DNA of 64,000 bases from VXNE01 sp965116625 (GTDB taxonomy: Bacteria > Pseudomonadota > Gammaproteobacteria > Pseudomonadales > Azotimanducaceae), in assembly GCA_965116625.1 (NCBI GenBank), contig OZ220717.1, forward strand, positions 4,464,001-4,528,000, in the 5' to 3' direction. A program made the translations under genes and the position numbers. How positions within the stretch are numbered: position 1 is the stretch's first letter; each line of letters begins with the position of its first letter. Below, piece by piece: positions 25,484 through 33,809 of the stretch. Under the pieces are notes generated by a model. That model made no database searches, was not told where the DNA came from, and saw only the letters and a list, made by a program, of their open reading frames with translations.

Positions 25484-25580
25484 TTGCGAAGGGTCGAGCG
25501 TACCGACCAATTCCGGTGCGACTTCAGGGGTGCCAAGCGAGGCCATCACGGCCGTCACCTCGATGCGAGCCTGCCACAGT
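25484..25580 (+). pseudogene. YafQ-type toxin relic
   Basis: Thirty-three bases after the RelB-type antitoxin, a TTG at 25484 opens the frame LRRVERTDQFRCDFRGAKRG, then HHGRHLDASLPQS. This matches the N-terminus of YafQ toxins (RRIERTSQFKRDYK, K-R-G-R-H). After about 32 codons the similarity ends and the DNA becomes the leader of the next gene. The catalytic histidines and C-terminal sheet are absent. Confidence 0.65.
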
Positions 25581-25652
25581 CGGAGCCGAAGGTGTCGGCT
25601 CTGGGGCACTGCTTTCGCATCACATCGGTTAATCTGCAGGAGACGTGTCGCC

Positions 25653-26801
25653 ATGTCATTCGAACCACACAATCCCCGCTCGCGACGTGACGTCGCCCTG
25701 TCGCGTCGGCACATGCCAACGGACTACGAGATTTCCCTCGCCAGGTACACCAGCCGGGGCACGCCCGAGGAGGCGCGGATTCCGAAGGACTTTGGTCCCC
25801 GGCAGGCACTCGCCGGCTTCGAGGACACCTACCGCAACATCATCGACTACATCGTTCGCATCACCTACCGCATCTGGGAGGATCGCGATGTCGAATACAT
25901 CCGCGACACCTATGACGACGCCTCGCGGGTCTACGACGACTACGGCCTGCAGCTTGGCTCCGCCAAGATCGTCAACGACACGTATCACACGACAGGCGCC
26001 TTCTCTGACATCGAGTTGATCGCCGACGAGATCGTCTGGGCGGGAGACGACGAGGTGGGGTTCCACACGTCACACCGAACGATCATCCGGGGCACCAACG
26101 ATGGGCCAAGCCGTTACGGCCCGGCTACGGGACGAAAGGTCGACGTGCTGGTGTTCGCCAACTGCGTGGCGCTCGAAAACGAGATCTTCCTCGAACATGT
26201 GATCTACAACACGTCGAGCATGCTCAACCAGCTCGGCTTCGATATCGGCGACATGGCGCACAAACTCGCCACCGATCCGCCGGCAGGATGGCCACGCTCG
26301 GACGCAGTGTGGGACGAGCAGCGTTCAGCCGCACGCCCGCAGGCACCGCTGTCGATCGCAGAGCCAATCGCGGGGTTCGATGTCGACCGCTTCGCCCGGG
26401 CGAACTTTGATGCGTTGTGGAACCGCCGCGACTTCGCGGCGCTGACGGCCGCCTACGAGCCAAACTTTGCGTTTCAAGGGCCGACGGACCGGGCGTTCCA
26501 AGGCATAGCCGCCTACCGTGACCTGCTGGCGTCCCTCTTCACCGCCTTTCCCGATCTCCAACTGCAGGTGGACGAGGTCTACTGGATGGGCAACGAGGTC
26601 GAAGGCTTCCTCGTGTCGGTACGCTGGAGCGCCACCGGCACCCACGCCGGCGCCGGCATCTACGGTCCGCCGACATCGCTTCCCGTGCAGATCTGGGGGA
26701 TCACCCAGCAGCAGATCGTGAACGGGCGGATCGTCGCCGAGTGGATGCTGTTCAACGAACTCGACCTGATGATGCAACTCGCGGCTGGCCGGGCCGCATG
26801 A
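25653..26801 (+). CDS. two-domain NTF2/SnoaL-like protein, type A
   Basis: This 382-residue protein consists of two NTF2-like (SnoaL) cone-fold domains. The first, at about residues 60-190, includes ITYRIWEDRDVEYIRDTYDD and FHTSHRTIIRG. The second, at about 250-375, includes FARANFDALWNRRDFAALTA and NGRIVAEWMLFNELDLM. Related polyketide-cyclase-like proteins act as small-molecule isomerases, cyclases or hydrolases. It is paralogous to 38293-39285, and its stop overlaps the start of the type B gene (ATGA), so the pair is co-translated. ATG 25653 follows CAGGAGA. Confidence 0.75.
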   Translation: MSFEPHNPRSRRDVALSRRHMPTDYEISLARYTSRGTPEEARIPKDFGPRQALAGFEDTYRNIIDYIVRITYRIWEDRDVEYIRDTYDDASRVYDDYGLQLGSAKIVNDTYHTTGAFSDIELIADEIVWAGDDEVGFHTSHRTIIRGTNDGPSRYGPATGRKVDVLVFANCVALENEIFLEHVIYNTSSMLNQLGFDIGDMAHKLATDPPAGWPRSDAVWDEQRSAARPQAPLSIAEPIAGFDVDRFARANFDALWNRRDFAALTAAYEPNFAFQGPTDRAFQGIAAYRDLLASLFTAFPDLQLQVDEVYWMGNEVEGFLVSVRWSATGTHAGAGIYGPPTSLPVQIWGITQQQIVNGRIVAEWMLFNELDLMMQLAAGRAA

Positions 26802-27793
26802 GCGACACGCAGAACGCCAAGAGCCTGGTCCTTAAGTACCTGGAGGCGTGGGAACTCGCCCCGCAGGGCCGGATCGGTGACGTTCTCGACCCGTACGTGA
26901 GCGACGACTACGGATTCCGTGGCGTGCATCCGTTCAACGAGCTATCCGGTATCGGCGAGGTTTGTTCGGTTGTCTGGCGGCCGATACGCGAGGCGTTCAC
27001 CGCCCTGCAGCGCCGGCAGGACATCTTCATGGCGGGCGAGAACCGGATAGACGGCACGCTGTGGGTCACCAGCATGGGCAAGCTCATGGGGCTGTTCGAT
27101 CACGCCTGGCTCGGTATCCCGCCGACCCGCAAGATCGCACTGATCCCGTACTGCGAGTTCCACCGGGTCGACGCAGGCCGAATCGCCGAGTCCGCGTTCT
27201 TCTGCGACATCATTAGCGTCATGAAGCAGGCGGGGCTGAACCCGTTGCCCATGCAAACCGGTGTGGAGATCGTCAATCCCGGGCCTCGAACGCAGGACGG
27301 GTTGCTTTACGGCCCCCAGGATCCAGCCGAGTCCCGTAAGACGCTGGACCTCATCATGCGGATGTGCGACGACCTGGTGGAGAAAGACGGTTTCCAGTCA
27401 TCCAACTCGTCGCTGGCGAGCACCTGGCACGACGGCATGATCTGGTTCGGGCCCTCCGGCATCGGCGCGACCTATACGATCGAGCGCTATCAGCTCCAGC
27501 ACCAGGGTCCGTTTCGCACCGGCTTGCGCAACATCGTGTTCAACGGCCATGTGCTCGAACACGCCGAAGGCTGTTACGGCGGCTGGTTCGGCTGGCCCAA
27601 CATGCGCATGAACCAGGGGGACGGATTCATGGGGTTGCCGGCTTCCGAGCGCACCACCGAGATGCGGGTCGTGGATATGTACCGGCGGGAAGGCGACAAG
27701 CTCGCCGAGAACTGGGTGTTCATCGACCTGCTGCACTATTTGCGGTTGCTGGGGGTGGATGTGCTGGCGCGTTGCGCTGGAATGCGGGGATAG
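26798..27793 (+). CDS. two-domain NTF2/SnoaL-like protein, type B
   Basis: This 331-residue protein has two NTF2-like domains: the first around SDDYGFRGVHPFNELSGIGE, the second around SSNSSLASTWHDGMIWFGPS and TTEMRVVDMYRREGDKLAEN. It is the paralogue of 40709-41722; both share HPxNEL near residue 45 and a GPxGIGAxxxxxxYQ segment. It overlaps the type A gene by four bases. The substrate is unknown, but two loci keep the A and B types together, which suggests a heteromeric or sequential function. The last 60 bases are richer in G- and T-ending codons than the rest. Confidence 0.75.
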   Translation: MSDTQNAKSLVLKYLEAWELAPQGRIGDVLDPYVSDDYGFRGVHPFNELSGIGEVCSVVWRPIREAFTALQRRQDIFMAGENRIDGTLWVTSMGKLMGLFDHAWLGIPPTRKIALIPYCEFHRVDAGRIAESAFFCDIISVMKQAGLNPLPMQTGVEIVNPGPRTQDGLLYGPQDPAESRKTLDLIMRMCDDLVEKDGFQSSNSSLASTWHDGMIWFGPSGIGATYTIERYQLQHQGPFRTGLRNIVFNGHVLEHAEGCYGGWFGWPNMRMNQGDGFMGLPASERTTEMRVVDMYRREGDKLAENWVFIDLLHYLRLLGVDVLARCAGMRG

Positions 27794-27917
27794 GAAGTCC
27801 CAGACGCTAGGGGTTTCGCCCCGGCGACCATCGCGATAACCCACCGGGAAGTGAATGCTCCCATGCGAGCTTGGGGCACACGATTGCCCATAGTTGCCTA
27901 AATGTCTACATAAAGTT

Positions 27918-27940
27918 CTCTATTTGTCATGCAAATAGAG
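27918..27940. promoter_or_regulatory. palindrome upstream of the double-HTH gene
   Basis: CTCTATTTG and CAAATAGAG are perfect 9-base inverted arms separated by TCATG. The site lies 64 bases before the start of the double-HTH regulator, in DNA clearly richer in A and T than the surroundings. It is a likely operator for autoregulation of the four-gene operon. Confidence 0.6.
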
Positions 27941-28003
27941 GTTGCTACGTGGACTTTAGATCGGTGATGATTGCACTATGCCAAACCAAGGGAAGTAAAG
28001 GTA

Positions 28004-29287
28004 ATGAAAATAGTCATCGAACCCGATCGACTAAAAGGGGCACGTTTGGCGCGTGGACTAAACCGCGCCGAACTTCACGAAGCGTCGCTCATCTCGGTAC
28101 GTCATATCAAGCGAATCGAGGATGCGGAAGGAGCAACGCAATGTCGGATGGAGACAGTGAAGAATCTTGCGCAGGGGTTGGGGGTCGATGTGCATGTGTT
28201 GACGGGCGAAGCTCCCATGCCGGATGAACTCTACGAGGGTTCGCCAAGTACCCGAATCAGCGCGGACCGGCTCCGCCGGTTGCGCGAGAAGCGCGGGTGG
28301 TCGCAGAAGCGCTTGGCCGAGGAATCCGGGATGTCTCCGGCTCAAATCCGACGAGTCGAGCAGGGGAAGGTCGGCGCCGGGCGGCGATACACCGTAGACA
28401 GGCTGTCGAAAGCGCTTCGCGTCGAACCCGAAGTCCTGACTGGATCTGTCCCATTCGAAGAGATGGCCTTGCCAACGGAAGCCAAGGTGCAACTGGGCGC
28501 TCGGGTAAGTGCGGAGGTTCGGCTCGCGTACGATCTGGTATCTCGTAGTTACGGGGCGGGCATCAAGGACCTCATCCAGCTGGCACCGCTGCTGTTCGTG
28601 TTGGTTGCGGAAGCCAGTCTGGCAGCTCGTCTGGACAAGCTTGGACGCGCGAGAGAGAGGCGCGAGGAACTGTTCCGTCTCTCCGACGACCCGATGCTCT
28701 ATTTCGCGAAATACCTGCGTGACGTCGATGCTGGGATCGAAGCGGAGGAGCGGTCCATCGCTTCAAAGGATGTCTTGGGGCGTTGTATCTGGGAGAGCGA
28801 CGACAGGGATGGGCGTTTCCACGAGGACGACCTGATCGTGACTCCATTCGAAGACTATCTGCAGTCATTGGCGAGTGGGCTCAATCCGGAGGACGTACGC
28901 ATCGAGCCTTGGCCGGAAGGGATGACCGATCTCTGGGGCGTTAGTTCGTACCGGGTTTGCCGTGGGCTGCTTGAAGAGTTGTACGGGGCGAGCTCTGAGG
29001 AGCCGCAGCATTTTTCTCTAGCCCGCTTAGCCCTGAACTGCGGTGCTGCGCGGCTTTCGGACATTCCAGACGAACTGATGGCATCCGATGCAACCCAGCA
29101 ACGGGTCGAGTGGCTGGAGAACCGTCTCCGAGAGTGGATGGGAGACGAAGGGCGGGAGACATTCGAGAAACTCGCTAGTTTGCGGGATTCCCACGAGGCG
29201 ATGGAGCACGATCTACGCGACATGGAAGACCAAGCGTTGGACATGATGATCGCAAGCCATCAGATGGAGGACGACGATGAGGATTAG
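28004..29287 (+). CDS. regulator with two XRE-type helix-turn-helix domains
   Basis: This 427-residue protein starts with two Cro/C1-type HTH domains: LKGARLARGLNRAELHEASL with VRHIKRIEDA at about residues 8-60, and LRRLREKRGWSQKRLAEESG with AQIRRVEQGK at about 75-135. The large C-terminal part is unknown; it includes an acidic tail (MMIASHQMEDDDED). ATG 28004 follows AAAGG. The last 11 bases overlap the start of the next gene, making this the first of a tightly coupled four-gene operon. It probably represses the operon through the palindrome upstream, while the C-terminal region may sense a signal. Confidence 0.75.
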   Translation: MKIVIEPDRLKGARLARGLNRAELHEASLISVRHIKRIEDAEGATQCRMETVKNLAQGLGVDVHVLTGEAPMPDELYEGSPSTRISADRLRRLREKRGWSQKRLAEESGMSPAQIRRVEQGKVGAGRRYTVDRLSKALRVEPEVLTGSVPFEEMALPTEAKVQLGARVSAEVRLAYDLVSRSYGAGIKDLIQLAPLLFVLVAEASLAARLDKLGRARERREELFRLSDDPMLYFAKYLRDVDAGIEAEERSIASKDVLGRCIWESDDRDGRFHEDDLIVTPFEDYLQSLASGLNPEDVRIEPWPEGMTDLWGVSSYRVCRGLLEELYGASSEEPQHFSLARLALNCGAARLSDIPDELMASDATQQRVEWLENRLREWMGDEGRETFEKLASLRDSHEAMEHDLRDMEDQALDMMIASHQMEDDDED

Positions 29288-29615
29288 CGACCACGTCGTG
29301 CTTCAGTACATGCAGCGAAAACTGGGGGTCGACGTCGACGCGGTGCGCCTCCGGATCAAGGCGGCGGTCGACACCCGAGGAACGCGTCAGATCCTAGCGT
29401 TCGCGGGTGATGCGCCTTGGCGAGTTCGCGCTGGCGGAATGGTCTACTGCGTGCGCGACGGCACCGTGACGACCTGTTTTCACCAACGGTCACCATGTTC
29501 GCGCTCGCGCAAGCGACGCGAACCCAGACGCGGCAGATCAAGCGGACGGCGTCTCATTGGTCAGCCAGCAACAGGGTTGGCGATACGTGCAACATCCGGA
29601 AGGCGGGGGACTTGA
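29277..29615 (+). CDS. small protein of the HTH-HNH operon
   Basis: This 112-residue protein begins MRISDHVVLQYMQRKLGVDV, continues AVRLRIKAAVDTRG, and has an Arg-rich C-terminus from about residue 70. The first 70 residues, with a helix-rich start and a strand GGMVYCVRDGTVTT, look like a small folded domain. Its start overlaps the regulator gene by 11 bases and its stop overlaps the HNH start (TGATG), so all three are translationally coupled. I do not recognise a family. An antitoxin-like or adaptor function is possible but unproven. Confidence 0.6.
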   Translation: MRISDHVVLQYMQRKLGVDVDAVRLRIKAAVDTRGTRQILAFAGDAPWRVRAGGMVYCVRDGTVTTCFHQRSPCSRSRKRREPRRGRSSGRRLIGQPATGLAIRATSGRRGT

Positions 29616-30049
29616 TGATGATGGAGGACGAGAGGTGTCACCATTGCGGCAATCCGCTTCCAGTGTCTGGCGACGGTGGCCACTTCCACGCCGGCCATTG
29701 CCCTGACTGCGGCGAGCTGACCGGTCCGGTGACTGCGGCTCTGCCGGAGGATTGGCTTGAGCGCAAACAAGTCGTGCTCGAACGGGCTGGATACCAATGC
29801 GAGCGTATTCTCCCTAAAGGCAGACGGTGTTCGGTGCGTCACGACCCGGGTAAGTCAACGCTTGAGGTACATCACCGTTTGGCTCGACGGCACCATCGTC
29901 ACGCGATGGATGCCGACAAGGACATTCACGATCTCAACAACCTCGTGGCACTGTGCAGGGATCATCATTGGAGTGAAACGCTTGGCGAGCTCGCCGCTGA
30001 CGGTGATGGCGAATTCCAGGTGGACGAAGTGCTGGGGGAGATCCTATGA
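29615..30049 (+). CDS. HNH endonuclease with N-terminal zinc ribbon
   Basis: This 144-residue protein carries a zinc ribbon (CHHCGNPLP and CPDCGEL) at residues 4-35. A C-terminal HNH nuclease follows with LEVHHRLARRHHRHAMDADK and NNLVALCRDHHW; the HH and the NL-x-x-LC-x-x-H are the metal-binding and catalytic motifs. A further Cys pair (YQCERILPKGRRC) probably binds zinc. The start at ATG 29615 overlaps the preceding stop, and its own stop overlaps the next start (ATGA). It should cleave DNA; it is the likely effector, or one of two effectors, of the operon. Confidence 0.8.
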   Translation: MMMEDERCHHCGNPLPVSGDGGHFHAGHCPDCGELTGPVTAALPEDWLERKQVVLERAGYQCERILPKGRRCSVRHDPGKSTLEVHHRLARRHHRHAMDADKDIHDLNNLVALCRDHHWSETLGELAADGDGEFQVDEVLGEIL

Positions 30050-30723
30050 CCGGGGAACTTGCATTGAGTAGCGACCCCACCGCTGCAATCGCCAGATCTC
30101 TTAGCCGATTCACCGGGTCGGATTTGACCGCAACGTTGGCAAGGATTGAACATGAGGTGCGCGGGGTGGGAGTCGATGGCTGCGAGGGACTCCTGGATCG
30201 TGCCCGCGCTAGTCACCGGACATTGGCAGCGGCTTCGGAACTGAAGCGCATGGCCGGACAGGTAAATGTCACGATTCACGCACTGGGGATTCTCCTGTGC
30301 CTGCCGCACATCCTGGAAGAAAACGAGACGATAGAGTACGTCTCGCTGGGCGCAGGCAACACGGGCCGCCGATTCGACCTCGAAACGGACCTACGGATCG
30401 CGGAATTCAAGTTCATTCGGTGGCGCGGTGGACCGGAGAGCATCCGCCAAAACATGACCTTCAAGGACTTCTACGAGTTGGCGGGGTATCCCACGTCCAA
30501 GCAGAAGTACCTATACCTGCTGGGCACGGAGCGGGCATTGAAGTTCTTTCGCGGTCGGCGGGCGATGAAGAGCGTCTTGAGTCGCAATGAGGAGCTCCGC
30601 AGCAGGTTTTTCGACCGATTCGGCGAGCGGTACGGCACAGTTGGCGAGTATTTCGCCGATCACGGCGATTTGGTCAAGATCGCGGATGTGTCAGATTGGC
30701 TTCCAGAGCTGGTGTTCGACTGA
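30046..30723 (+). CDS. unknown protein with PD-(D/E)xK-like motif
   Basis: This 225-residue protein is the last gene of the coupled operon. It is not recognised as a whole. The stretch FDLETDLRIAEFKFIRW (Asp111, then Glu120-x-Lys122) has the spacing and hydrophobic pattern of a PD-(D/E)xK nuclease core strand pair, and a nearby helix carries LLCLPHILEENETIEY. A Lys/Arg-rich C-terminus follows (ALKFFRGRRAMKSVLSRNEE). If correct, the operon carries two different nuclease folds. The gene overlaps the HNH gene by four bases. The assignment rests on one motif and is an inference. Confidence 0.55.
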   Translation: MTGELALSSDPTAAIARSLSRFTGSDLTATLARIEHEVRGVGVDGCEGLLDRARASHRTLAAASELKRMAGQVNVTIHALGILLCLPHILEENETIEYVSLGAGNTGRRFDLETDLRIAEFKFIRWRGGPESIRQNMTFKDFYELAGYPTSKQKYLYLLGTERALKFFRGRRAMKSVLSRNEELRSRFFDRFGERYGTVGEYFADHGDLVKIADVSDWLPELVFD

Positions 30724-30904
30724 ACAGAGGTTGGTTTGCGACTGGGCGTGGCCAGCATGGGGCCGTGGCTTGGGCGACTGGGCTTACGCGTCGGCGGGAG
30801 GCGGCGCTTCACATCGTGGAATCGCGTCCGGGCAAGGTGCTTGTTCGTGAAAGGGCTCGGTAGGGCGAAACGCATCGCCCCTTAGGACGACAGTATTGGT
30901 GCCG

Positions 30905-32512
30905 CTAAATCACCCCCTGCAACACCCCCAACCCAATCACACAAAGAAAGAAATACCCCAACAACCAATAGCTCGCCCGGTCGACCTTCCCCGCCAGCAC
31001 ATACCACCCGTCCTCCTTCTCCTCACGCCCCTCCCGCGCAAATAGCGCCTTCTGACCCTGCACCGTGTACTCCGAGTACTCCGTCTTGAATCCGTCGAGC
31101 AGGACGCTCGCGATCCATGCCACGGCGGTGCTGACGGCGCCGCCGAGGGCGCAGTACCAGGGCCACGCGACATCGTGGTTGACCTCGACATACCACAGCG
31201 ACAGGAAGCCGGCGGCGACGCCGATCAAGAGGCCGCGTTCGGAGGCGTGCTTGGAGAAGAACCCGAGGCCAAACATCGCGAGCTTGGCGCCGACGAAGAA
31301 CGAGCCCACCTTGCTCAGCACCTCGAGCACGGAGCCGCCAGTTTTCGTGAACGCGATCGCCGGCACGACCATCAGCACGGCCCAGAACAGGGTGAACCAG
31401 CGCGATGCCTTCAGGTAGTGCTCGGGCGTGCCGTCCTTTTTGGCGAACTTCTCGTAGAAGTCGAGTGTCGTGACGGTCGCCATGGAGTTGAGGCTGGAGT
31501 CGAGGCTTGACATGGCGGCGGCGACGATAGCGGCGGTGATGATGCCCATGAGCCCGGGAATGCCGACGCTCGCGACGAAATTGAGCAGGATCAGGTTCTC
31601 GTTTTCGAACGTTTGGCCGTCGTAGTACGCATAGAACAGCACGCCCAAGCCGAAGAAGAGGATGTAGGCGAGAAAGGCGACATACCCCATGGTGATGTAC
31701 GCCTTCTTGGCGTCGCCGAGGGTCCGGGCCGCCAGCGTGCGCTGCACCATCATCTGGTTCACGCCGTAGACCACGACGTGGTAGATCGACATGGCGATCA
31801 CGCCGGTCCAGATGGTGCCCACCTTGGAGGGGTCCAGCGAGTACTCGAACGGGTTCGTCTTGCCCTGGGCCTTGAGCGCGTCCAGCGTCACCGGCAGGGA
31901 CTCCGGGAGCGCGCCGATCAGCAGCACCACCGCGATCACGGCTCCAACGAACAGGATCGCGGACTGGATCACGTCGGTCCAGATCACCGCCGCGATGCCG
32001 CCGAGCATCGTGTAGGTGACCGCGACGACAGCGACGATGAGGATCGCGTCGATGACGGGGATGCCCGTGATGAACTCGAGCACCAGCGCGGTCGTGTAGA
32101 GCATGATCCCGGAGTAGGCGATGTTGCCGAGCAGGAACACGCCGGACATCACTGTGCGCGACGTCAGTCCGAAGCGGCGTTCGAGATAGTCGAAGATCGA
32201 GGCGCAGCCGCTCTTGAAGAAGAACGGCAGGAACACCGTGATCACGACGAAGACGGCGATCGGGTAGTTGATGTGGATGAAGATCACCGAGAACCCCTCG
32301 GTGTACGACCAAGCGGGTCCGCCGAGGAATGTCAGGGCGCCGAAGTAGGTCGCCACCACCGAGATGCCGATGGCCCACCAGGGTGTGGTCCGGCGGCCGA
32401 GATAGTAGTGGTCGGCGGTCTGGACGCGCTTGCTCAGGAAATAGCCGAGCACGAGATTGCCGACGATGTACGCGAGTACGATGGACCAGTTCAGCGCGCC
32501 GAATTCGCTCAT
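30905..32512 (-). CDS. sodium:solute symporter (SSS family), copy 1
   Basis: This inner-membrane symporter of 535 residues with about 13-14 helices begins LNWSIVLAYIVGNLVLGYFL. It contains the SSS segment SVVATYFGALTFLGGPAWSY, the sodium-site-like AAAMSSLDSSLNSMAT near residue 335, and a soluble C-terminal stretch (AREGREEKEDGWYVLAGKVD). The family uses Na+ to import sugars, organic acids or osmolytes. It is paralogous and equal in length to 42899-44506. I chose ATG 32512 over 32527. The promoter at 32589-32617 contains the shared 15-bp motif. The gene is divergent from the LacI-type regulator. Confidence 0.9.
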   Translation of the reverse strand: MSEFGALNWSIVLAYIVGNLVLGYFLSKRVQTADHYYLGRRTTPWWAIGISVVATYFGALTFLGGPAWSYTEGFSVIFIHINYPIAVFVVITVFLPFFFKSGCASIFDYLERRFGLTSRTVMSGVFLLGNIAYSGIMLYTTALVLEFITGIPVIDAILIVAVVAVTYTMLGGIAAVIWTDVIQSAILFVGAVIAVVLLIGALPESLPVTLDALKAQGKTNPFEYSLDPSKVGTIWTGVIAMSIYHVVVYGVNQMMVQRTLAARTLGDAKKAYITMGYVAFLAYILFFGLGVLFYAYYDGQTFENENLILLNFVASVGIPGLMGIITAAIVAAAMSSLDSSLNSMATVTTLDFYEKFAKKDGTPEHYLKASRWFTLFWAVLMVVPAIAFTKTGGSVLEVLSKVGSFFVGAKLAMFGLGFFSKHASERGLLIGVAAGFLSLWYVEVNHDVAWPWYCALGGAVSTAVAWIASVLLDGFKTEYSEYTVQGQKALFAREGREEKEDGWYVLAGKVDRASYWLLGYFFLCVIGLGVLQGVI

Positions 32513-32588
32513 GCCTGTCGCTCCCAACCCCCTCGGTTACCGCCTGCGATGCGCTGGCCAGGACCTTAAGCGCCGGCGCGTCCGGGCG

Positions 32589-32617
32589 ATAACACAACAC
32601 TCGTACTGCGAATGCAA
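32589..32617 (-). promoter_or_regulatory. promoter of symporter 1 containing the shared motif (site A)
   Basis: On the minus strand, TTGCAT at 32612-32617 and TGTTAT at 32589-32594 are spaced by 17 bases. The -35 is the start of the 15-bp motif TTGCATTCGCAGTAC (32603-32617) that recurs at three other promoters. Because the LacI-type gene begins at 32688 on the other side, the same site could control both directions. Confidence 0.55.
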
Positions 32618-32687
32618 CGCGCATTGCGCGGAAATTCGGGATTGCTATAGCATCGAGGCAAAGTTGCATCGTCGCGGTTGAATTCAG

Positions 32688-33746
32688 TTGCCAGATCCAG
32701 GAGACAGCGGAGCGGGGGCTTCCTCCGGCGACCGGCCCCAGAGGCGGGCGACGTCCTACGACGTGGCGCGTCTCGCCGGCGTTTCGCAGTCCGCCGTGTC
32801 CCGGGTTTTCAAGCCCGGCGCCAGTGCATCCGCTGCCATGCGCCGGCGGGTGATGGATGCCGCCGCCCGCGTTGGCTACCGGCCCAACGCCATTGCCCGG
32901 GGGCTCATCACGCAGCGGTCCAACATGGTCGGCGTGGTGATTTCCAAGCCCGTCAACCTGAACTACCCGGAGGTGCTGGTCGAGATCACCCAGCGGCTTT
33001 CCGGCCGCGGCATCCGGGTGTTGCTGTTCGCGCTGGAGACCGAAGGCGATACCGCGGCGGCGCTCGACCAGGTGGTGCAGTACCGGGTCGATGGCGTGAT
33101 CACGGCCGCCATGCTCACCGGCGAACAGCTCGGGATGCTCGACGAGGCGCAGATCCCGGTGGTGTTCTACAACCGGGCGCCCGACGTGCCCGCGGTGAAC
33201 GCGGTGCGCTGCGACCACGCGGCGGGGGAACGCTGGCTGGTCGGCGAACTGGTCGACTCGGGCCACCGGCGTTTCAGCATCATCGCAGGTCCCGAGGACT
33301 CGCCGGTCAGCACCGAGCGGACCCTCGGGGCCGTCGAGGAACTCGAGCGCCGTGGCGTCGCCGACATTACCGTGGCGCGGGGCGACTACGGCTATGGCAG
33401 CGGCCGGGAAGGATTCGCGACGATCGTCGAGGAACTCGGCTCGCCGCCGGACGCGGTGATCGCGGCCAACGATACGATGGCGATCGGCTGCATCGACGAG
33501 GCCCGCGCGATGTTCGGCCTCGAAGTGCCGGGCGACATGTCCGTCGTGGGATTCGACGGCGTCGGGCCTTCCGCCTACGCGGCGTATCGGCTCACCACGG
33601 TGTCCCAGCCGGTGGCGCAGATGTCGGAAGCGGCGGTGTCGATGCTGACCGAGCGGATCGAGAATTCCGAACTTCCGAAGGAGCAGCGCGTGTTTTCGGG
33701 GATCCCCATCCGCGGGAACTCGGCACGCCTTGCCAACAACTCATAG
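32688..33746 (+). CDS. LacI-family transcriptional regulator
   Basis: This 352-residue regulator has an N-terminal LacI helix-turn-helix (TSYDVARLAGVSQSAVSRVF and RVMDAAARVGYRPNAIARGL) and a periplasmic-binding-protein-like sensor domain (MVGVVISKPVNLNYPEVLVE; near the end DMSVVGFDGVGPS). It should repress catabolic genes until a sugar-like or organic effector binds. The start appears to be TTG 32688, with no ATG nearby. It is divergent from symporter 1 and followed after 63 bases by the MetE-like gene. It is the main candidate for the factor that binds the shared 15-bp motif, since site A adjoins its own gene. Confidence 0.85.
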   Translation: MPDPGDSGAGASSGDRPQRRATSYDVARLAGVSQSAVSRVFKPGASASAAMRRRVMDAAARVGYRPNAIARGLITQRSNMVGVVISKPVNLNYPEVLVEITQRLSGRGIRVLLFALETEGDTAAALDQVVQYRVDGVITAAMLTGEQLGMLDEAQIPVVFYNRAPDVPAVNAVRCDHAAGERWLVGELVDSGHRRFSIIAGPEDSPVSTERTLGAVEELERRGVADITVARGDYGYGSGREGFATIVEELGSPPDAVIAANDTMAIGCIDEARAMFGLEVPGDMSVVGFDGVGPSAYAAYRLTTVSQPVAQMSEAAVSMLTERIENSELPKEQRVFSGIPIRGNSARLANNS

Positions 33747-33809
33747 CGTGTTCGCGGAGAGCCGGTCTTGCATCCGCCCCCGAAGAGCCGCGCCTGACCG
33801 GAGAACGCC

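Noticed and set aside
12766..25580. Prophage or integrative element
   Set aside because: The region has toxin-antitoxin, HTH and nuclease genes but no integrase, tRNA attachment site, portal, capsid or tail gene.
28004..30723. Classical restriction-modification system
   Set aside because: There is no DNA methyltransferase within or near the operon, so the nuclease genes do not fit that type.
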